This document shows, in pieces, positions 16,892 to 25,401 of a stretch of DNA of 33,372 bases (positions are counted from its first letter, which is position 1; every line of letters begins with the position of its first letter). The stretch covers positions 1 through 33,372 of the forward strand of contig JALHMA010000018.1 of NCBI GenBank assembly GCA_022844265.1. The letters run 5' to 3'. A program made the translations under genes and the position numbers. The DNA is from Saprospiraceae bacterium (lineage in GTDB: Bacteria; Bacteroidota; Bacteroidia; Chitinophagales; Saprospiraceae). Below the pieces are notes generated by a model. The model made no database searches, was not told where the DNA came from, and saw only the letters and a list, made by a program, of their open reading frames with translations.

Positions 16892-19552
16892 TTACCTCCG
16901 CACCACGCTCAAATAATCCAGCATGGCCGTGTTCACGTCCACATTCATATTGTTGTTCCAGTCTTCAAAAGATAGCGACACTACATTATCGCCTTTCTGA
17001 AGCGCAACACTGCGGCTGTTGGAAAAACCCCAGTCGGACCACTCGTCTTTGCCGCGTTGCGGAAAAACCAGCACGCCGATATATGTGCCATTGACCGTCA
17101 GGCTTCGGATGGCGCATTTATTGTCCGTATTCCAGGGGCCGCTACCGTTGGAATAGTGTGCCTGAATGAAATATTCTCCCGCCTCTTCTACCGTAATACG
17201 GCAGTCGATGCGCCTGTTCTTTCCTGTGCTGATTTCAACAAAACCGCTGCCGGAAAAATTGCTGTACGGCAATTTGGACGCGGGCGCGAAAGCCTCCATT
17301 TCAAATATTTTGACCGCAGCATCGCCGGTAAAAACGACCGGTTCGCTGCTGAACGACTCGTTGCCGGGCTGATCCACCGCAGTTACCTTGTACGCACTGA
17401 ATTGCTGCGATATATCCTTTATTTCCCATTGCGTCGCGACTGTTTTTTCTACAAACTGCCCGTTTTTATAAATCCGGTAATGCACAGCGCCTTCCACGGG
17501 TTCCCATTTCAACATATTGCCGGCCCGTACGGCCTGCGGGTTGGGAAGGCTGAACAGATTCGGTACCAGATGAATGGGCTGTTGTGAAAAATCATTGTTC
17601 TGCATGTCTATTTCAATCACATGCGAACCGGCGGTGGCAGCAGGCAAAAAAGCGTCTTTGAGCGGTTGGCCATCCATTAAAATGCTTTTAATTTGATTGC
17701 CAAAACCGTTCACGGTGATGTGCAATACCGCATTTCTGTAATGAAGATTACTCAGGGTCTTTTTGCCAGGATAAGTCTTTGGCACGACCGGCTGAAAACG
17801 AATACCGTCGGCTTCAAAAGACATGCCCATAAAAACCCGGTGCACCATAGCCAGGTTGCCCGCCATGCTCCAAAGCATCCGGTCGGAGTTGATTTCCGTA
17901 CCGTCAAAATCGCCGGTGCCCGCCACAAAATTTTCGTAATTGGTCAGAAACAGCGCACCGGCACGGTAAATCGACGCCAATCCGTGGTTCAACACCTGTT
18001 CGTTGCCCGCTTTGGCGGCAGCCAGGTTCCAGTAAGACTGTACAAAAGGCCAGATGGCGTCGTTGTGGTACGGCGGGATACCGGGAATTTGCGGATAGAT
18101 GCAGGTCACGCCAAAATCGGTCACCGGCGATCTGGACAGAATGGTTTTGGCCCTGTCCGGGTCGGCCACATCGAACAAGACGGCCAGCGCCTCACCCAGC
18201 GCTTCAAAACGCGGCGAAACCGTCAGATAAGGTCTGCCGTACAGAAATTGCGCGTAATAACCTTTGTCGGACATCCACAGATACTTGTTGATACCAGCCT
18301 TAATCATCTCGGCTTTGTACGTATACACCTGATGCGGTTGTCCCAAAATTCTGGCCATTTCAGCCAGAATCCGGTGGGTCTGGTAGTGAACGACGTTGGT
18401 TCCCAGGTTTTGAGAAACATAAATGTCCATGTTCGACATCCACTTGGGATAGGTTTGTTCGCGCCAGTCCAAAAAGGAGGATTCCCCGGAGTACATGCCT
18501 GTCAGAGGGTCGAAGATGGTTTTTTCGTCGTCTTCCACCGAGTTTTTGATAATGTTGTAGGCTTCGACGAGCCAGTTCCGGTCGCCCGTAGCCTTGTAAA
18601 TTTCCCAGGCAGCCAAGGCCCAGGTCATGCGATCCGACGACACCGGCCAGGCGCCGCCCGAACCGGTATCCTGAATGATGCGATCGCGTTTGACTTTTTT
18701 CCGGAGGCTGGTTTTGGCTACTTCCGGTTCGTGGAAAGCAAAGGCCAGCAAGGTGCTGTAACTCACATCGCGTGTCCACACCCCACCCCACTTGGCGCCG
18801 GTGCGGAAGGTGCTGTCTTGTTCGATGTTTTTGGTGGCTTCTTCGAGCGAGAGATTGAACAAGGCATCTACGATGGGCTGGTCGGAATGGTACTGCGCTC
18901 TTTTGGAAATATCCGTGCCGAGCGTCCAGTTTTTTTCATTTGATACACTTGCGTCGTACGGATTGAGGCGCAAGGTCAGGGTGTAGATATTATCCTTTCC
19001 GCTGTCCTTTAATTTTAAACCCTTGTTGTCCAGATTGACAAAATCCCAACTCAGCGGTTCTGCGCCGCCTGCTACATAAAAACCTTTAAAATCGGCTTTC
19101 GCCACCCGCGTCCCGTCGAATGCCTGGTAGTACCCTTTTTCATTGAACTCCCGGATCACCGGCGTCATATCGAAACGAAAAGTGTATTCATAATTGACGG
19201 GCAAAAAAGTGGCCGGTTTGGGCGGCTGCGGCGGCACGGGCGCACCGAATACGATCACGGGCGACTCGTGTTCATCGCCGATCAGCACCCAGTGGTCTTT
19301 ACCGGGCGGCAGCTCGTTGTCTTTTTCGTTGATGCTGCATTTGAACGTAACCAATCTGGAAAAGGTCGCGTTGGCGGGGCTCTGGTAGTTGGACTGTATC
19401 TGTGTGGGTGAAATAACCCGGGCTTCATGCAGGCCCTGGGTTACTTTGGCAGGGTAAACCGTAAATGCCTGTGACTGGTACAGGGGTGTTTTTTGGGCAG
19501 TTTGGCAGGCGGATAGCGCTGCGAGTGCGAAAAGCAATATTGTTTTGTTCAT
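16892..19552 (-). CDS. (alpha/alpha)6-barrel glycosidase lipoprotein with CBM
   Basis: The start at 19552 gives a lipoprotein signal (MNKTILLFALAALSACQ, lipobox Cys16); the longer frame adds 15 unlikely residues. The 886-residue product has an N-terminal beta-sandwich (about 30-210), a six-hairpin helical barrel (about 210-620) with GVWTRDVSYS, GGAWPVSSDRMTWALAAWEI and HNDAIWPFVQSYWNLAA resembling GH63/GH15/GH78-type folds, a fibronectin-III-like module (about 660-740), and a C-terminal CBM6/35-like module starting FEMEAFAP. WTRD and HNDAIWP are candidate catalytic-cleft segments. It should be tethered to the outer or inner membrane and cleave a glycosidic bond by inversion; the family number and substrate are uncertain. 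Confidence 0.78.
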   Translation of the reverse strand: MNKTILLFALAALSACQTAQKTPLYQSQAFTVYPAKVTQGLHEARVISPTQIQSNYQSPANATFSRLVTFKCSINEKDNELPPGKDHWVLIGDEHESPVIVFGAPVPPQPPKPATFLPVNYEYTFRFDMTPVIREFNEKGYYQAFDGTRVAKADFKGFYVAGGAEPLSWDFVNLDNKGLKLKDSGKDNIYTLTLRLNPYDASVSNEKNWTLGTDISKRAQYHSDQPIVDALFNLSLEEATKNIEQDSTFRTGAKWGGVWTRDVSYSTLLAFAFHEPEVAKTSLRKKVKRDRIIQDTGSGGAWPVSSDRMTWALAAWEIYKATGDRNWLVEAYNIIKNSVEDDEKTIFDPLTGMYSGESSFLDWREQTYPKWMSNMDIYVSQNLGTNVVHYQTHRILAEMARILGQPHQVYTYKAEMIKAGINKYLWMSDKGYYAQFLYGRPYLTVSPRFEALGEALAVLFDVADPDRAKTILSRSPVTDFGVTCIYPQIPGIPPYHNDAIWPFVQSYWNLAAAKAGNEQVLNHGLASIYRAGALFLTNYENFVAGTGDFDGTEINSDRMLWSMAGNLAMVHRVFMGMSFEADGIRFQPVVPKTYPGKKTLSNLHYRNAVLHITVNGFGNQIKSILMDGQPLKDAFLPAATAGSHVIEIDMQNNDFSQQPIHLVPNLFSLPNPQAVRAGNMLKWEPVEGAVHYRIYKNGQFVEKTVATQWEIKDISQQFSAYKVTAVDQPGNESFSSEPVVFTGDAAVKIFEMEAFAPASKLPYSNFSGSGFVEISTGKNRRIDCRITVEEAGEYFIQAHYSNGSGPWNTDNKCAIRSLTVNGTYIGVLVFPQRGKDEWSDWGFSNSRSVALQKGDNVVSLSFEDWNNNMNVDVNTAMLDYLSVVRR

Positions 19553-19733
19553 AAACGTCCTGTTATTCTTGGAACACGGATCAAACGGATGAGACACGGA
19601 TTTTTATAAATTTCTTTTTGATACCCACACGAGTATTTTTACCACAAAGTACACAAAGTGGTTTCACAAAGTTTTGTCGCTACTTATTTTTCCTCCAGAT
19701 TTTTAAGAAAAATCAACAGAAAAACAAAGCCGG
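19553..19733. repeat. Intergenic region with decayed family IV arm
   Basis: 19637-19671 (TTTTACCACAAAGTACACAA then AGTGGTTTCACAAAG) resembles the core of the family IV arms at 30523-30575, here as a single arm without a partner. Upstream at 19570-19600 are two ACGGAT-containing near repeats. The rest shows nothing recognisable. Confidence 0.55.
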
Positions 19734-20204
19734 TTACGTTCGCTCGTAATACCGCATCACACCCGGCCACATGGTAAAAACGATGATCGCAGTCGCCCAC
19801 AAACTATACGCTGCCTGCAATGGGCTGTAAGGCGGGCCTAACAACAACATCTGAACGTTGATCCAGATAGCCAGCGTAATACCGCAATAAAGTGAAAAAG
19901 TCCAGGCCCAGTGCCTGTCAGGATAGATGTTGAGTACTTCAGGCCAGCGCCATTCGGGTTGCAGGATTAATCCGTAAGCGATTAGAAGTGGAAATAAGCC
20001 ATTGAAAAACAGCAAAATGATACCCGGAATCAGGTAATCCTGAAACGGCGTACCCTCCAGCGCATTCAGCGGCATTTGTAATCCATTGCCTGTAGGATCA
20101 TCCGTCAGCATAAAGCCGCCGAAAATACCGCCGGCGCTAAGTCCGAGCAGAAGCAGCAACAGGATATAAAGCGGAAAGGGTCTGGGAAGGGCTGTGTAAT
20201 TCAT
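19734..20204 (-). CDS. Small integral membrane protein
   Basis: I do not recognise the family. The 156-residue protein has about four hydrophobic helices: LYILLLLLLGLSAGGIFGGF (11-31), YLIPGIILLFFNGLFPLLIA (57-77), TFSLYCGITLAIWINVQMLL (101-121) and AYSLWATAIIVFTMW (129-148), with short polar loops. The gene is divergent from the sigma-factor gene with 143 bases between start codons, and stands alone on its strand. Codon use looks like its neighbours. No catalytic motif is visible. Confidence 0.7.
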   Translation of the reverse strand: MNYTALPRPFPLYILLLLLLGLSAGGIFGGFMLTDDPTGNGLQMPLNALEGTPFQDYLIPGIILLFFNGLFPLLIAYGLILQPEWRWPEVLNIYPDRHWAWTFSLYCGITLAIWINVQMLLLGPPYSPLQAAYSLWATAIIVFTMWPGVMRYYERT

Positions 20205-20347
20205 TTTTTTTCTTACTTAAAGGTTGTTACAAAAGTGCCGTTTTACCACCCGCAGATCAATGATTTTGATTAATTAACGGGATGAGTTTATACACTGCCG
20301 CTTACCTTTACCCTACGTACTGCCATTAAGCTACGGAAGAATACACC

Positions 20348-20956
20348 ATGCGCATCAAAGATTGGTTCTTCCCAACCAACCCTTTTCAACAATATGATAC
20401 CCACGAACGACTCTTCGTGGGGCTTCAACGTTTGGAAAATGCTGCGATTCTTTGTATACAAAACAAGGCTATTCATTCGGTAAAAAAATTCGTCCGTCAG
20501 TATGGCCTGCCACCTGAACAGGCAGACGATATCCTGAACCAAAGCACCCTGATTTTTCTACAGAAAATCGAGGCCGGCAGTTATCAATTTCAAAATTACG
20601 CCCCATCGACCTACCTGATTGAAATCGCGCGGAGACTTGCCCTGTCGGCTACCCGTGCACTAAAAAAAGCGCCGGAAACCCTTGAAAACCATTATGATGT
20701 GCCCGATCCCGATATGGAAGAAAACGGTCGGCTACATGAAGCGACCGAGACCATCCGGTATTTGCTGACCCAGATGGGAGCGCCTTGCGAACAAGTGATA
20801 CGGCTACACCATATTGAAGGTTACAGCGACGAAGAGGTGGTGAGCCAAAAAATGACGAAGTACACGACTGTCGATTCGCTAAAAATGAAACGCAGCAACT
20901 GCATGAAAAAACTGATCCAACTGGCCCAACAATGGAAGATTTCAAACAATATCTGA
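20348..20956 (+). CDS. ECF-like sigma-70 family sigma factor
   Basis: A 202-residue protein. Region 2 lies about 50-115 (VKKFVRQYGLPPEQADDILN then FLQKIEAGSYQFQNYAPSTY, then LIEIARRLAL), and region 4 at about 140-195 (EQVIRLHHIEGYSDEEVVSQ with a helix-turn-helix and SLKMKRSNCMKKL). It should direct RNA polymerase to a small regulon. The N-terminal ~25 residues are not typical. The next gene starts inside its last codons (25-base overlap), which implies translational coupling; that next gene encodes a membrane protein in the position expected for an anti-sigma factor. Confidence 0.85.
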   Translation: MRIKDWFFPTNPFQQYDTHERLFVGLQRLENAAILCIQNKAIHSVKKFVRQYGLPPEQADDILNQSTLIFLQKIEAGSYQFQNYAPSTYLIEIARRLALSATRALKKAPETLENHYDVPDPDMEENGRLHEATETIRYLLTQMGAPCEQVIRLHHIEGYSDEEVVSQKMTKYTTVDSLKMKRSNCMKKLIQLAQQWKISNNI

Positions 20957-21666
20957 ACGACGACGCGGAAGAAGAAAAACGCGCCGCAGCCGAACAGGTT
21001 CGTTTGGGCTTGAGCGGTTTGCGGCTGGAGCACAAGGTAGCACAGGTGGCTGCCGAGCGCAAAACCTTGCTTCGACGAACGTTCTGGAGCCGAATTGCAG
21101 GAGTTGCTGCGCTTGTCGTCCTGGCGGGCGCGGCATTTTTGTTTTTTTGGAACAAAGAAAAACCGGCGCAGCCACCGTCCGATCCGCAGCAGCAAATGGA
21201 GTCGACACCGCCACTGCAACAACAGGAAACCGCACCGCAACAAACGCCGGATCAACCCAAAAAACAATCCATCGCCGAACGGCCCCACACACCGCGCGAG
21301 CAGGCTGAACAACCCCTGGTGCGGAGTGTGCAGCCCGATCTGGATACGATGACGACCCGCCTGATACAGGTTTTGCTGAGGATAACGGTAAACAATGACA
21401 TGCTTTACCGCGAAGAGCATTTTGACAAGAGGTTTGGCTGGGGGAAAATCGTTCAACTGCTGCGCGACAACAAACCCGCCGAAGCCAAGGCCGAAATTTT
21501 TGATGCCTATCCCGATCATGCGGAAGGCGACTGGCTTTTGGGTATCGCACTGCTGGAAGAAGGAAAAGCGGACGAAGCCCTGACTTTGTTTGAAAAAATG
21601 GCGAACAACCCGAAACACCACCGCCAAAAAGAAGCCCGCCTGGCCGTAGAAGCGTTACAAAACTGA
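20932..21666 (+). CDS. Single-pass membrane protein with TPR-like tail, putative anti-sigma
   Basis: A 244-residue protein overlapping the sigma-factor gene. A charged cytoplasmic N-terminus (1-43, MEDFKQYLNDDAEEEKRAAA) precedes one transmembrane helix (about 46-66, IAGVAALVVLAGAAFLFFW), then a Pro/Gln-rich linker (about 70-125) and a helical C-terminus with a TPR-like pair (about 185-244, GDWLLGIALLEEGKADEALT). The topology, overlap and position fit an anti-sigma factor or a signalling receptor, but no known anti-sigma domain is recognised, so this is inference. The CHAT gene follows after 93 bases. Confidence 0.7.
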   Translation: MEDFKQYLNDDAEEEKRAAAEQVRLGLSGLRLEHKVAQVAAERKTLLRRTFWSRIAGVAALVVLAGAAFLFFWNKEKPAQPPSDPQQQMESTPPLQQQETAPQQTPDQPKKQSIAERPHTPREQAEQPLVRSVQPDLDTMTTRLIQVLLRITVNNDMLYREEHFDKRFGWGKIVQLLRDNKPAEAKAEIFDAYPDHAEGDWLLGIALLEEGKADEALTLFEKMANNPKHHRQKEARLAVEALQN

Positions 21667-21703
21667 GTAAAAGGGTAAAATTACAAAGGACAAAAAGCAA
21701 TAT

Positions 21704-21758
21704 AAATGCTTGATTATCAATACTGATAACCAATAACTAATACTGGATAACTACCTAA
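21704..21758 (+). repeat. Dispersed ~52-bp repeat, copy 2
   Basis: Matches the reverse complement of 8549-8601. It contains ATAACTAATA-type units and ends one base before the start codon of the CHAT gene, so it makes up nearly all of the gap between that gene and its upstream neighbour. Confidence 0.7.
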
Positions 21759-21759
21759 G

Positions 21760-24700
21760 ATGAAATCCATTTATTTGACTTTTTTCTTTATCGGATGCTA
21801 CCTTCCTGTATTGTTGGCCCAGTCTGAAACAACGCAGCTCGCCCTGGAATTCACTGCGTTATTCAAAAAAAAAGATTACCCGAATGCTATCAAAACAGGG
21901 GAAAAATGGAAATCCTCTATGTATCAGACAGGTATCGCCAAAGCAGATTCGGCCCGTGTTGCCCGGCGTATTATGGACCTGGCGAGTTGCTACAAGTCCA
22001 CTTTGCAATTCCGTAATTCTGAAACTGTTTTACAGGAGGCGCTTGTAATTATGCCTTCCGATTCAGTTGATTATGACGCTATTAAGTCGGGGCTTGGAAG
22101 CATTAAAACATCGCTGGGAAAATACCATGAAGCCGATTCCATCCTTCAAGATGCGCTGTTATCCTTTAAAAAACATCGCCTGGATAAAGGAAGGGGTTAT
22201 AACGGCTGCATCCAAAACCTGGCAGATTTGCGTTTCAACCAGGGGTTGGTACAGGAATCGTATGCTTTGTACCAGGAAGCGCTTGCGCATTGTAATACCA
22301 ATAAACTGGGCGAAGGACCACTTCTTGCCCGGATATACAGCGGCCTGTATCAAGTATCTGATGCGCAGGGCAATTACTCACAAGCCGAAAAATGGCTTGA
22401 AAAATCATTCCACATTATTTCACAATTCTACCCGCACGACGGCGAAGTAGTCCTCGGCAGACAAAGGCAGTACGCTATATTGCTCATGAAAAAAGGGGAA
22501 CTGCAAAGGGCGGAACCTTTTTTGAATGATTTGATAAAACTGATTGAAAAAAAACGAGGTACCAACACGCTCGAATATGCCAGGGCCTTGTGCGTGATGA
22601 CCTGTATAGATCAGCAACTGGGCAAAACAAATGAAGCCTTGCATCTGACTACCCTGCAAGACCCTATTTTTACCAAAAACTTAGGTGGAGCACATTTTGA
22701 AACCATAGAAAACCGAACAAACCGCATCACCCTGTTGCTCGATTCGGGAAAAAAATCAGAAGCAAGAATACTGGCCCAAGCCTTGGTGGATACGCTGAAG
22801 TCCAGCGGGAATTATACAGAGATGCGGATGGCAACTTTTTATAATCTACTGGCACAATGCACGGAAAATGCCGACAGCTCGCTCGCACTACGGGAAAAAG
22901 CGTTTATAATAGTTCAAACATCAAGCGGACAGGCAGATGGAGGGAACAATGCAGATCCCGGTCTTTTTTTGGCAGCGGATTATCTGAAATCAGGAAGACT
23001 GGAGGATGCCCAACGAATACTCGCCTTGTTCGATGGCTTTGAATCGAAGGCCGGTTCAAAAAATAGTCAATTCTTAAAATTGCTGTCTCACCGGGCGCAA
23101 CTGCATCTGCTTCAAGGCAATACAACACAGGCTTTGCAGGATTATACACGCCTCGTACATACCCGCCGGGATTTAATCGTCGGCGACCTGCTCCTACTCA
23201 ACGATTACCAGCGCCTTGACCGCTTCAACCAGCTGAAGGGTATGAATAACTGGATGCTCACACAATGCCGGAATAAGGACATACAACAAGCAGGGTTTAT
23301 ATCATTAGCACTGGATTTTCAACTTTTTACCAAATCACTGCTCCTTTCTACATCTCAAAAAATCCGGGAGCATATTCAGACGGATACGTCGCTTACGCCC
23401 ATTTTTTCAGCCTGGACAGACACCCGCGAACGCCTGGCCTGGTGCTACACGCAACCCAAAGCAAAACTCGAAACACAAAATATCAGTATTGCAGCGCTTG
23501 AAACCCGCGCCGACTCTTTGGAAACAGTCATTTCCAGAAATAGCATCGCCTGGGCTACTGAAAACCGGCGCAAACCCTTTGCCTGGACAGACGTGCGCGA
23601 CCAACTCCAACCCGGTGAAGCCGCACTCGAAATCGCCCGCTTTCAGGAATCTCACCTCGAACCCTCCGATTCCTTGCGGTATGCAGTGTTCATTATACGT
23701 CCTGAAATGCGCGAACGCCCCACTCTTGTTTTCCTGCCGGATGCGGAGCGCCTCGATCAGGTTATGCTTGAAAAATACCTCGCTGAATGCGCTGTACCGG
23801 GTGGAAAAGGCCAAACCGGCCAGTTATACGAGGCTTTCTGGAAAAAACTGGAACCTTTCCTGACTGGTATTTCCCGGCTTTATGTTTCTGCCGACGGCGC
23901 ATTTTTTAAAATCAATTTAGGGGCTATCCAGTTGCCTGGCGGACAATACGTTGCCGACCGCTATGATGTACGCCATGTTTTTTCCCTGAAGGACATCAAT
24001 ACAAAAAATGATGCGCAGAAGGCTGAAAGCCTTGCCGGTAAAACGGCTTTTTTGGCAGGAAATCCAACATTTTTACTCAAAAAAGACGGCGAATCTGCAG
24101 TAGCAACCCTGCGCGCTGTTTCCGAAACATCCGATTCCCTGATGTGGATCAGCCCTTTCAAAAGCATTTTGCGCAATGCAGACGACGTGCGGGGCATCAA
24201 CCTTTCAGCTTTGCCCGGCAGCGAACAGGAAGTACAGGAGTTGAATGCACTGCTGCTTAAAAAAGGCTGGCAGACAACCCTCGTTACAGGTCTGACGGCC
24301 AACGAGGACACCCTGAAATCGCTGAAAAATCCCACCGTTTTGCATTTGGCAACACATGGTTATTTCCTGTCTAATGTGCGCAGCGGCGCTGCCGGATTGT
24401 CGCGCCCGGTGCTGGAAAGCAACCCGATGCTGCGCTCTATGGTATTTTTTGCAGGCGCGCAAAACACCCTGAATCAACAACCTGTGGGCAACGAAGACGG
24501 TATCCTGACCGCTTATGAGGCGCAAAATCTGCAACTCGAAGGCACCGAATTGGTCGTGCTCTCTGCCTGCCAAACCGCCCAGGGGAAAATCCAGAATGGC
24601 GAAGGTGTATATGGCCTTCAGCGGGCCTTGCGCATCGCCGGAGCACAGGCTGTGCTGCTTTCTCTCTGGGATGTGGACGACAAAGTAGGGCGCGAATTCA

Positions 24701-24828
24701 TGACCATATTTTATGAAAAATGGCTGGGCGGCGCGAGCAAGGCAGAGGCCTTTCGGGCCACCCAGTTAGCTGTGAAAAAGAAGCATCCGAAGCCATTTTA
24801 CTGGGCGGGATTTGTTTTTATGGAGTAA
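21760..24828 (+). CDS. Exported TPR-CHAT protein (caspase-like fold)
   Basis: A 1022-residue protein with a signal peptide (MKSIYLTFFFIGCYLPVLLA then QSE). Residues about 30-480 are helical TPR-type repeats (for example SYALYQEALAHCN and AEKWLEKSFHI). A helical linker follows (about 480-610). The C-terminal CHAT domain (about 690-1022) has the dyad: His866 in HLATHGYF and Cys937 in VVLSACQTAQG, and the family endings GVYGLQRALRIAGAQAVLLS, SLWDVDD and FYWAGFVFME. Most characterised CHAT proteases (for example in type III CRISPR) are cytoplasmic; the leader places this one in the periplasm or outside. With a sigma factor and a membrane protein upstream it may act in stress signalling. Confidence 0.88.
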   Translation: MKSIYLTFFFIGCYLPVLLAQSETTQLALEFTALFKKKDYPNAIKTGEKWKSSMYQTGIAKADSARVARRIMDLASCYKSTLQFRNSETVLQEALVIMPSDSVDYDAIKSGLGSIKTSLGKYHEADSILQDALLSFKKHRLDKGRGYNGCIQNLADLRFNQGLVQESYALYQEALAHCNTNKLGEGPLLARIYSGLYQVSDAQGNYSQAEKWLEKSFHIISQFYPHDGEVVLGRQRQYAILLMKKGELQRAEPFLNDLIKLIEKKRGTNTLEYARALCVMTCIDQQLGKTNEALHLTTLQDPIFTKNLGGAHFETIENRTNRITLLLDSGKKSEARILAQALVDTLKSSGNYTEMRMATFYNLLAQCTENADSSLALREKAFIIVQTSSGQADGGNNADPGLFLAADYLKSGRLEDAQRILALFDGFESKAGSKNSQFLKLLSHRAQLHLLQGNTTQALQDYTRLVHTRRDLIVGDLLLLNDYQRLDRFNQLKGMNNWMLTQCRNKDIQQAGFISLALDFQLFTKSLLLSTSQKIREHIQTDTSLTPIFSAWTDTRERLAWCYTQPKAKLETQNISIAALETRADSLETVISRNSIAWATENRRKPFAWTDVRDQLQPGEAALEIARFQESHLEPSDSLRYAVFIIRPEMRERPTLVFLPDAERLDQVMLEKYLAECAVPGGKGQTGQLYEAFWKKLEPFLTGISRLYVSADGAFFKINLGAIQLPGGQYVADRYDVRHVFSLKDINTKNDAQKAESLAGKTAFLAGNPTFLLKKDGESAVATLRAVSETSDSLMWISPFKSILRNADDVRGINLSALPGSEQEVQELNALLLKKGWQTTLVTGLTANEDTLKSLKNPTVLHLATHGYFLSNVRSGAAGLSRPVLESNPMLRSMVFFAGAQNTLNQQPVGNEDGILTAYEAQNLQLEGTELVVLSACQTAQGKIQNGEGVYGLQRALRIAGAQAVLLSLWDVDDKVGREFMTIFYEKWLGGASKAEAFRATQLAVKKKHPKPFYWAGFVFME

Positions 24829-24863
24829 AGTTCATTTTCGATGTTTGGTTTTTTGGGCGCGTT

Positions 24864-25373
24864 GGGGTTGTGTCAAAAGTCTAAAGCGAAAAGAAATGTT
24901 TTTTCGCGCCAAATTATAGTTGCCAAAAGCAATGTGAAACATGAGTCATCCCGAATTTATAGATAAAGGGGTCTACGGGCAAACGCATCAAATCTCGGCA
25001 AACAGTAGATGATTTAAGATTTAAGATTACATGATTTAAGATTTAAGATTGTGATGTACGATGTTTGATTTGGTGATAGGGCAAAATCTGCTGTAATCTG
25101 ATATTTTGCGAATTGTTATCACGATTGATTCCTTCTTTCAGGCAAAACCCAGGCATTCTGATGAAATCAAAAATCTTAAATCATGTAATCGGGAATCTAA
25201 AATCATTTAAATGGGGTATTTCGCGATTAAACTTCTGAACTTTGATGCGTTTGACCTGCCCCGTAGACCCCTTTATCTATAAAATTCGGGATGACTCATG
25301 TTAGTGCCCGACCAAAACTTTATTTGGTATTATTTGGCCAGGTTTTCAAACACCTGACTTTTGACACAACCCC
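24864..25373. repeat. Family II palindromic element, copy 2 (510 bp, alternate core)
   Basis: The same 18-bp perfect ends and 76/71-base flanks as copy 1, each with one mismatch. In place of the 33-bp palindrome it holds a 363-base core (about 24940-25302) beginning CATGAGTCATCCCG and ending CGGGATGACTCATG. Confidence 0.92.
24938..25302. repeat. Inner inverted repeat inside family II copy 2
   Basis: Arms 24938-24992 and 25241-25302 match closely, with an extra T and a six-base insertion in the right arm. Inside, GATTACATGATTTAAGATT at 25025-25043 is complemented at 25172-25190, with weaker pairing extending from it. The remaining ~130 bases between show nothing recognisable. Confidence 0.85.
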
Positions 25374-25401
25374 AACGCGCCCAAAAAACCAAACACTAAA
25401 C

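Larger units (their letters stand above)
24842..25395. repeat. Nested inverted-repeat block
   Basis: Outer arms 24842-24863 and 25374-25395 are exact complements (22 bases) and would form a 44-bp palindrome if joined. Exactly at the centre sits family II copy 2 (24864-25373), and inside that is a further inverted pair (24938-24992 / 25241-25302), and inside that a fourth. The block fills the gap between the convergent stop codons of the CHAT and astacin genes. Confidence 0.92.

Noticed and set aside
17693-18943. 416-codon open frame on the plus strand
   Set aside because: Antisense to the glycosidase gene; no recognisable domain or signal, while the opposite strand codes a coherent protein.
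24940-25302. Core of family II copy 2 as a coding cassette
   Set aside because: No reading frame of meaningful length; composition is AT-rich with inverted symmetry.
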